This document shows positions 40,598-46,547 of a stretch of DNA of 46,547 bases, piece by piece. The stretch is from the NCBI GenBank assembly GCA_023663865.1, contig JAMPGU010000017.1:1-46547 (forward strand). Direction: 5' to 3'. Every line of letters begins with the position of its first letter. The stretch's first letter is position 1. The notes below the pieces were generated by a model. The model had not been told where the DNA came from. It saw only the letters and a program-made list of their open reading frames with translations, and did no database searches. The position numbers and the translations under genes are program-made. This DNA is from Clostridium sp. (GTDB lineage Bacteria; Bacillota; Clostridia; Oscillospirales; Acutalibacteraceae).

Positions 40598-42499
40598 TCA
40601 TTTCACCTTGTAAATATTGCCTTCAAATGCCCTTAGCTTATATGACGGCGCACCCTTCGTTGACAGCACCAGGGTCATCTGACTTGTATCAACCGGATGC
40701 TCCATAGGCGTCTTGCCTAAATTCAGTTCAATATAATAGCTCTCATCACCATATTCTCTGAAATAGCAATACAGCGGTGAAGGAATATCATCTATCTTAA
40801 TAAACGTACCATATATCAATGCTTTATTTTCACGTCGGAGTGAAATCGCTTTTTTATAAAAATTCAGAACACTGTCCTCACGCCTTGCCTCGTCCTCAGC
40901 GTTGAAGCGTCGGTAATCTCCTGAAATTTTCATCCAAGGCGTGCCTGTTGTAAAGCCGGCATTTTCACTGTCGCTCCAATGGAAAGGCGTTCTTGCATTA
41001 TCTCGTGTGCCTGTCTTTGCACGTTTAAATGCCTTTTCAGCAGATTTACCCTTTTTAAGCAATTCGTTATATACACCCTTTGCTTCGGCATCATCAATCT
41101 GGTCAATGCAGTCAAAATCGCCGTTACCCATAGATAATTCCTGACCCTGATATATGTATGGTGTACCGCGCAGAGTCATTTCAATCAGGGCGCATACCTT
41201 TGATATATCCTCACGGTAAGCACCGGTTTTGTCAACCTTTGCAACAATACGGGGATTGTCATGATTTTCAAAAAATACAGCCGGCCAGCAATGATTTGTA
41301 TACCCGGTTTGAAATTTTTCAAATTCCTTCATTACCCGATACAGACTGTAATCATAGGAATCATAATTTGTATGCCCCTGATTAATGAGGAAATCAAAAT
41401 TAAATACTGTGTCAAGCTCACCTCTGAAATCAGCTGTCAGCATTTTATCCATTTCAATGCCGGCTCCGCCGCACTCGCCGACAGTATAAACATCATAATT
41501 GCCAAAGGTTTTCTCTCTCATTTCGTGGAGATACTCGTGAAGCCTTGGACCGTAAAAATAGTATTCTGCACCCTTATAGCCTGTCATCACACCAAGAAAA
41601 GCATTCGCCTCCGGCAGACCATCCGTTTTGCTGATAAAGTTAATAACATCCATTCTAAAGCCGTCAATACCCTTATCAAGCCACCAAAGCATCATTTCAT
41701 AAACGCTTTCTCTAACCTTCTCATTATCCCAGTTCAAATCCATCTGCTTTTTAGAGAACAAATGAAGCGCCCACTGGTCAAGATGCTCATAATAATTCCA
41801 AGCACTGCCCTTAAACAGGGATATCCAGTTGTTGGGAGGGGTCTTGCCGCCATCCGTCGCATCACGCCAGATATAGTAATCATGGTACGGATTGTCCTTG
41901 GATTTCAGAGCCTGCGTAAACCATTCATGCTCATCACTGGTATGATTTACAACGAGATCAATAATCAGCTTCATACCGCGTTTATGGATTTCGTCAAGCA
42001 GCGCATCAAAATCATCCATAGTTCCGAATTCTTCCATTATCTTTTTATAATCACGAATATCGTAACCATTATCATCATTCGGAGAATCGTAAAACGGGGA
42101 ACACCAAATTGCATTTACACCTAAGTCTTTAAGATAATCCAGCTTCTCAATGATGCCTCTCAAATCCCCGATACCGTCACCGTTACTGTCCTTAAAGGAA
42201 CGAGGATAGATTTGGTAAATGACTGCCTCTTTCCACCATTTTTCTTTCAGTTCACCCTGATCGGTAATAACCTCGCTTTTTTCCAAATTAAGCATATCAC
42301 AAATCAGCTGAATTGTTTTTTTATCAAGCAAGCCTGCCGTAACCTTCGTCAGTGTCTTAAACTTAATCTTGCTCATAATACTGCTTTCAAGCATAGATGC
42401 CGGCAGTCTCAAAGCCATCATCAGTTTTTCCAGCACATCCTTTGCCATCGGATTAACCATTGCTTCCTTGAGCGTAGTATTAGGTGTAATCTTAATCAT
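40598..42499 (-). CDS. GH13 alpha-glucosidase (oligo-1,6-glucosidase-like) with N-terminal helical extension
   Basis: A 633-residue GH13 enzyme. An extra helical domain of about 85 residues (TLKEAMVNPMAKDVLEKLM...) precedes the barrel, which starts near 88 with WWKEAVIYQIYPRSF. The conserved regions are DLVVNHTS (181-188), GFRMDV with nucleophile D284, VGECGG with acid E342, and ENHDNP with D414. Val after the nucleophile is the residue linked to alpha-1,6 preference in isomaltase-type enzymes, where alpha-1,4 enzymes have Thr or Ala. It is cytosolic and paired with a GPH symporter. AAGGGGAA lies before the ATG at 42499; the upstream in-frame ATG has no such site. Confidence 0.92.
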   Translation of the reverse strand: MIKITPNTTLKEAMVNPMAKDVLEKLMMALRLPASMLESSIMSKIKFKTLTKVTAGLLDKKTIQLICDMLNLEKSEVITDQGELKEKWWKEAVIYQIYPRSFKDSNGDGIGDLRGIIEKLDYLKDLGVNAIWCSPFYDSPNDDNGYDIRDYKKIMEEFGTMDDFDALLDEIHKRGMKLIIDLVVNHTSDEHEWFTQALKSKDNPYHDYYIWRDATDGGKTPPNNWISLFKGSAWNYYEHLDQWALHLFSKKQMDLNWDNEKVRESVYEMMLWWLDKGIDGFRMDVINFISKTDGLPEANAFLGVMTGYKGAEYYFYGPRLHEYLHEMREKTFGNYDVYTVGECGGAGIEMDKMLTADFRGELDTVFNFDFLINQGHTNYDSYDYSLYRVMKEFEKFQTGYTNHCWPAVFFENHDNPRIVAKVDKTGAYREDISKVCALIEMTLRGTPYIYQGQELSMGNGDFDCIDQIDDAEAKGVYNELLKKGKSAEKAFKRAKTGTRDNARTPFHWSDSENAGFTTGTPWMKISGDYRRFNAEDEARREDSVLNFYKKAISLRRENKALIYGTFIKIDDIPSPLYCYFREYGDESYYIELNLGKTPMEHPVDTSQMTLVLSTKGAPSYKLRAFEGNIYKVK

Positions 42500-42639
42500 A
42501 TAAATTTCCCCTTCTGATTTCAGCATTTCTGCCTATACAGTTATTCTAACATTATTCACACTGTCAAGGCAAGCATAAAACAAGCAAACCCTTGAAACAA
42601 GACAAAACCACGCTTTTACGTCTATTGCATAAATAGAAA

Positions 42640-42663
42640 AAGATGGGGCTTGCACCTCATCTT
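42640..42663 (-). terminator. Terminator of the 95-aa gene
   Basis: AAGATG-A-GG pairs with CC-C-CATCTT (one mismatch) and is followed by five Ts on the minus strand, 66 bases beyond the gene end. Confidence 0.6.
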
Positions 42664-42729
42664 ATCTAAAAAATATATTTCCTTTCAGTCTCTGGTAAAT
42701 AAGAGCCTACACAGCTAAATAAAATCCGA

Positions 42730-43017
42730 TTATAAATCCTGCAGATCTGCAGCGGTAATATCATTTTCAAGATTATCTCTTGCCAGGTCATTATCTATAA
42801 CAGAATACGCATCTGATATTGGTCTTTCCTGCATCTGCTTCTTCTCAAAAGGGACTGTGTGATACACCTTCTGATTTTCTGAATCCGTACCAGCTATGAT
42901 TGCTCGGGCACGCTTCTTACCGCTCTTTGCCTTTCCCTGAATTTCAGGAACAGGGGCTGAACTGTTCTTCGCCTGACAATTATTTTTTTCAGGACGCTTC
43001 ATACCTTGCTTTGCCAT
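42730..43017 (-). CDS. Small hydrophilic protein, unknown function
   Basis: Not recognised. The 95-residue protein has a very basic first half (Lys/Arg-rich, including KSGKKRARAI at about 31-40) and an acidic C-terminus (NDLARDNLENDITAADLQDL). It has no membrane segment and little hydrophobic core, so it may be largely disordered and may bind RNA or DNA. GAGGTGAT lies 4 bases before the ATG and a terminator follows, which argues for a real gene. It stands alone upstream of, and divergent from, the ribosomal GTPase gene. Confidence 0.55.
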   Translation of the reverse strand: MAKQGMKRPEKNNCQAKNSSAPVPEIQGKAKSGKKRARAIIAGTDSENQKVYHTVPFEKKQMQERPISDAYSVIDNDLARDNLENDITAADLQDL

Positions 43018-43110
43018 TTTATCACCTCAGTAATAGTTTATCCTGCCAAGGCGATTATAGTAAACATAGATATTTTTATAACAATGTATTATACATATTT
43101 ATATAAAATA

Positions 43111-43139
43111 TTGACTTTACAGCAATTAATTGTTATATT
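43111..43139 (+). promoter_or_regulatory. Promoter of the GTPase-NYN fusion gene
   Basis: -35 TTGACT (43111-43116), 17-base spacer, -10 TATATT (43134-43139). It leaves a leader of about 75 bases; no attenuator hairpin like those of tet(M) genes was noticed in it. Confidence 0.65.
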
Positions 43140-43220
43140 TCGTATGGATGATAAATAATTGTAATACAAAGAAAATGCACAAGCATAAGCAAATTTAAAA
43201 CAGAACAGCGTGGTGAAAAA

Positions 43221-45806
43221 ATGAAAAAAATTGTTGTCGGTGTTTTGGCTCATGTTGACTCGGGCAAAACAACACTTTCCGAGGCCTTATTATACCAATC
43301 AGGCAGTATCAGCAAGCTGGGAAGAGTTGACCACAGAGACTCTTTTTTAGACACCTTTTCTCTGGAGCGCAACCGAGGAATAACCATTTTTTCCAAGCAA
43401 GCTGTTTTAAAATATATGGACACGGAATTCACCCTGCTTGATACGCCCGGACATGTTGATTTTTCTGCTGAAACAGAACGAACATTGCAGGTACTGGACT
43501 ACGCAATTTTAGTCATCAGTGCCGCAGACGGCATACAAAGCCACACCCAAACGCTGTGGAAATTGCTTTCAAAATACAATGTTCCCTGCTTCATTTTTAT
43601 AAACAAAATGGATTTGGACGGTGCGGACAAGGCACGAGTATTACATGAACTGAAAAGAAAATTCAGCGACGGCTGTGTGGATTTTGCCACAGACAGCAAA
43701 GCAGAATTCTACGAAAATATTGCATTATGCGATGAAAAACTTTTAAATCAATATTACGAAAAAGAAAGTATTGAAAAAGAGGATATTATTTCCTGCATTA
43801 AAGAGCGAAAGATTTTTCCCTGTTTATTCGGTTCAGCACTGAAGCTTTCAGGCGTTACAGCATTTTTGGACTGTCTGCACAGCTATACCGAAATGCCAAA
43901 ATACAGCAGTGAATTTGCAGGCAAGGTATATAAGATTTCAGAGGATAAGGGTCAGCGTCTTACCTTTTTAAAGGTCACCGGCGGAAGCCTTAAAGTAAAG
44001 GAAATACTGAAATCAAGCAAAAATAAGAATTCTGAAAAGGTTAACCAAATTAGAATATATTCAGGTGAAAAATTCAATGTAACCGAAGAGGCAGCTGCCG
44101 GTACAATATGTGCAGTAACCGGAATTACCTTTACACTTCCCGGTGATGGCTTGGGCACAGAAAAGAACACAGGCATACCTGTTCTTGAGCCTGTGCTTAC
44201 CTACAGATTAGAGCTGCCTGAGTATATTGACGCTCATACTGCTCTTGAAAAAATGAGAATTCTTGAAAATGAGGATCCGCAGCTTAAAGTTGTATGGAAT
44301 GAGCGGCTTGGAGAAATTCAGGTTCAGCTTATGGGAGATATTCAGCTGGAAATTCTGCAGTCCATCATTGCAGAGCGATTCGGTATTCAAGCCACCTTCG
44401 GCAAGGGCAATATAATATATAAAGAAACTATATCGGATACGATAGAGGGCATCGGCCATTTTGAACCGCTTAGACATTATGCAGAGGTGCATCTGCTTCT
44501 GAAACCGGCAAAAAGGGACAGCGGACTTGTATTCAAAACCAATTGCAAAGAGGATTTACTGGATAAAAACTGGCAAAGGCTGATTGTAACGCATCTGTAT
44601 GAAAAAACACATATCGGTGTTCTCACCGGCTCTCCCATAACAGATATGGAAATCACCCTTGTATCGGGAAAGGCACACGCTAAGCATACTGAGGGCGGTG
44701 ATTTCAGGCAGGCTACATACCGAGCTGTAAGACAGGGTCTCCGCTCAGCCAACTCCATATTGCTCGAACCAATCTATGAATTCACGTTAGAAGTACCTAC
44801 CGAAAATATCGGCAGAGCCATGACGGATATCCAGCGTATGTTCGGCAATTTTAATTCTCCCGAAACAATAAATGATTTTTCAGTCATAACCGGCACTGCA
44901 CCTGTTTCAACGATGTATGATTATGCCAGAGAGGTAATGCAGTACACCCACGGCAAGGGCAAACTGGCATGCACCTTAAAGGGATATGAGCCTTGCCATA
45001 ATGCAGAGGAGGTTATTGCAAGCATCGGATATAACTGCGATAGTGATACAGATAATCCCTGCGATTCTGTTTTCTGCTCCCATGGTGCAGGCTATACTAT
45101 TAAGTGGGATGAGGTCAAAAGTCATATGCATCTTCCAAGTGCAATGACAGTCCTTAAAAGCGATTACAATGACAACAAACTGAAAAAAACTTTCGCAGCT
45201 GGTAAGGACAAGAACAATCTTTTTGCTCTGGACAAGGAGCTTATGCAAATTTTTGAACAAACATATGGTCCTATAAAAAACAAAACAGCCAATCCGAATC
45301 TTAACCATTTCACCTTGACAAAATCTGCCGAAAACAAAAAATACAAGGGAACCCGTCCTCCAAGATATGAGGGTACAGAGTATCTGCTTGTGGACGGATA
45401 CAACGTTGTTTTTGCCTGGGACAATCTCAAAGCACTGGCACAGGAAAATATTGAAGCCGCAAGAAATACACTGATAAACATTCTGTGCAATTATCAGGGC
45501 TATAAAAAATGCGAAGTAATTTTGGTATTTGATGCATATAAGGTGAAGGGCAATACCCGTGAGGTTGAAAAGGTAAACAACATCAATATTGTTTATACTA
45601 AAGAGGCTGAAACCGCCGATTTGTATATTGAAAAGGTATCCCACCAACTTGCAAAAAATCATAAGGTGCGGGTTGTTACCTCTGATGCACTTGAACAGCT
45701 GATAATCCTGGGCGGCGGAGCCTTGCGCGTATCTTCAAGGGAATTTCTTTACGAAGTTCAGCAGGCTGAAGAAGATATCCGTAATATCATAGCCGAAACA
45801 TTTTAA
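43221..45806 (+). CDS. TetM/EF-G-like ribosomal GTPase fused to a C-terminal NYN/YacP (Rae1-like) nuclease domain
   Basis: An 861-residue fusion. Residues 1-640 resemble ribosomal protection proteins: G1 AHVDSGKTT (10-18), G2 RGIT (52-55), G3 DTPGH (74-78) and G4 NKMD (128-131). Domain II, an EF-G-like domain III (around 337-400) and domains IV-V follow, ending with APVSTMYDYAREVMQYT near 560. A linker (about 650-715) leads to a NYN/YacP domain: LLVDGYNVVFAW (D725), VFDAYK (D771), TKEAETADLYIE (E797, D800) and VTSDALEQ (D822). The stand-alone relative Rae1 of B. subtilis cuts mRNA in the ribosomal A site. The fusion suggests GTPase-guided delivery of a nuclease to ribosomes; true tetracycline resistance is not shown. 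Confidence 0.9.
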   Translation: MKKIVVGVLAHVDSGKTTLSEALLYQSGSISKLGRVDHRDSFLDTFSLERNRGITIFSKQAVLKYMDTEFTLLDTPGHVDFSAETERTLQVLDYAILVISAADGIQSHTQTLWKLLSKYNVPCFIFINKMDLDGADKARVLHELKRKFSDGCVDFATDSKAEFYENIALCDEKLLNQYYEKESIEKEDIISCIKERKIFPCLFGSALKLSGVTAFLDCLHSYTEMPKYSSEFAGKVYKISEDKGQRLTFLKVTGGSLKVKEILKSSKNKNSEKVNQIRIYSGEKFNVTEEAAAGTICAVTGITFTLPGDGLGTEKNTGIPVLEPVLTYRLELPEYIDAHTALEKMRILENEDPQLKVVWNERLGEIQVQLMGDIQLEILQSIIAERFGIQATFGKGNIIYKETISDTIEGIGHFEPLRHYAEVHLLLKPAKRDSGLVFKTNCKEDLLDKNWQRLIVTHLYEKTHIGVLTGSPITDMEITLVSGKAHAKHTEGGDFRQATYRAVRQGLRSANSILLEPIYEFTLEVPTENIGRAMTDIQRMFGNFNSPETINDFSVITGTAPVSTMYDYAREVMQYTHGKGKLACTLKGYEPCHNAEEVIASIGYNCDSDTDNPCDSVFCSHGAGYTIKWDEVKSHMHLPSAMTVLKSDYNDNKLKKTFAAGKDKNNLFALDKELMQIFEQTYGPIKNKTANPNLNHFTLTKSAENKKYKGTRPPRYEGTEYLLVDGYNVVFAWDNLKALAQENIEAARNTLINILCNYQGYKKCEVILVFDAYKVKGNTREVEKVNNINIVYTKEAETADLYIEKVSHQLAKNHKVRVVTSDALEQLIILGGGALRVSSREFLYEVQQAEEDIRNIIAETF

Positions 45807-45855
45807 CATCAAATAATAAAGGTAATTATTATATATAGCATAGGAGTGAAGAAAA

Positions 45856-46479
45856 ATGCAGCTTGAAGAATATTTGAAAAATCCTTGCAGAAGTCTATCC
45901 ATTCCTTACTGGAAAAATAAAGATATTGTAATTCCGAAAAATATAAAAATCGTCCACCATAACGATTTTGATCAAAATCATCTAGTCGGCTATCACGATG
46001 AAAGGTACTTTCGCCTTATTCATCATCTGGATAATATTGATACTCACTCTCCAAAAGGATTTTCAATTAAAACAGCATGTATCAGTGATATTCCTATGAT
46101 TGTTGAAATTATTAATCATTCTTATTCTGATTTATCTGTAAGCACCAAGCAAATATTATCATATACAAAAACAAAGGTTTACGATAAAAATTTATGGATT
46201 TTAGTATCTGAGACAAATAAAAATAAAATTGTTGGATGCGGAATTGCCGATTTTGATAAGGAGGCAAAGGAAGGCATATTGGAATGGATACAGGTTTTAC
46301 CTGAATACAGAGGCAGAAAAATCGGCAAATGGATTGTCAATGAATTGCTTTGCCGAATGGAAAATGCTAACTTTGCAACCGTATCCGGAAAGGTTGGTAA
46401 CACAACGAATCCGGAGAGGCTGTATCGTTCCTGCGGTTTCGTCGGAAACGATATCTGGCATATTTTGACTAAGAAATAA
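45856..46479 (+). CDS. GNAT family N-acetyltransferase
   Basis: A 207-residue protein. The N-terminal part (about 1-65) is not recognised. The GNAT fold begins near 68 (FSIKTACISDIPMIVEIINHSY), with motif A in WIQVLPEYRGRKIGKWIVNELL (about 143-164) for acetyl-CoA binding and a C-terminal RLYRSCGF typical of the family. The acceptor is unknown. TAGGAGTGAAG precedes the ATG. It starts 49 bases after the GTPase-NYN gene on the same strand and could share its transcript. Nothing recognisable follows to the window end at 46547. Confidence 0.82.
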   Translation: MQLEEYLKNPCRSLSIPYWKNKDIVIPKNIKIVHHNDFDQNHLVGYHDERYFRLIHHLDNIDTHSPKGFSIKTACISDIPMIVEIINHSYSDLSVSTKQILSYTKTKVYDKNLWILVSETNKNKIVGCGIADFDKEAKEGILEWIQVLPEYRGRKIGKWIVNELLCRMENANFATVSGKVGNTTNPERLYRSCGFVGNDIWHILTKK

Positions 46480-46547
46480 AGTTAAGGGGACATAAAGCTG
46501 AGGTGTCATAACGCAGTGTTGCTTAAAATCATCATCTTTTCAGCTAT

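Noticed and set aside
41261..42124. 287-residue open frame opposite the GH13 gene
   Set aside because: It is antisense to the conserved catalytic barrel and has no domain, promoter or ribosome site.
43221..45190. Acquired tetracycline resistance gene
   Set aside because: The GTPase part resembles Tet(M)-type proteins, but it is fused to a nuclease domain, has no tet-type attenuator leader and no mobile-element context, so resistance cannot be claimed.
44976..45662. 228-residue open frame on the minus strand opposite the GTPase-NYN gene
   Set aside because: It lies entirely within a clearly coding gene on the other strand, has no ribosome site or known domain, and its composition (many Cys, Phe, Ile) is typical of an antisense shadow.

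Overview
The window looks like a chromosome segment of a low-GC, anaerobic gut Firmicute, most likely a Ruminococcus/Oscillospiraceae-type Clostridia. This rests on the gene content: a T-box leader, Gram-positive LexA boxes, a YlbJ-type membrane protein, a manganese catalase, many cytosolic glycosidases with few secreted ones, and a secreted GH30 carrying leucine-rich and dockerin-like segments. No rRNA, tRNA, CRISPR array, transposase or phage gene was seen. Genes are densely packed on both strands, and convergent pairs often share a bidirectional hairpin terminator.

Left part (1-11.4 kb): fumC with its own promoter; an M24 peptidase-like gene behind an HD phosphohydrolase; a gene-free stretch with three hairpins (3262-3462) that may be a structured RNA; an HprK-like ATPase; dinB under two LexA boxes; and a leucine operon (promoter, T-box, leuA, a 70-aa membrane protein, leuB, a coiled-coil membrane protein, a Tam-like methyltransferase). 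A PRTase-like gene with an altered PRPP loop follows.

Middle (11.4-21 kb): a 332-bp palindrome-bounded intergenic element; a secreted GH30; bioY with a BirA-type operator over its -35, overlapping a DUF1284 gene; a GH43; a queuosine/queuine salvage pair (QueL-like radical SAM protein plus YhhQ-type transporter) behind a leader that ends in an attenuator; a YlbJ-like protein; and a GH2.

21-26 kb is one compact vitamin B5/CoA operon, panG-panB-panC-panD-coaBC-coaX, in which the DUF2520 protein fills the ketopantoate reductase step. It encodes every step from ketoisovalerate plus aspartate to phosphopantetheine.

26-43 kb is accessory metabolism: an amidase-like protein, a GH43-like propeller, Mn-catalase, a Cys-nucleophile alpha/beta hydrolase, an acetyltransferase divergent from a LysR regulator, a heterodimeric ABC exporter divergent from an XRE regulator with two matching operator-like dyads, an M28 peptidase interrupted by membrane segments and coupled to GH20, and a GH13-GPH symporter pair.

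The right end holds the most unusual gene: a TetM/EF-G-like ribosomal GTPase fused to a C-terminal NYN/YacP (Rae1-like) nuclease domain, followed by a GNAT acetyltransferase. The fusion, the queuine-salvage leader and the possible structured RNA at 3.3 kb are the best candidates for undescribed biology.
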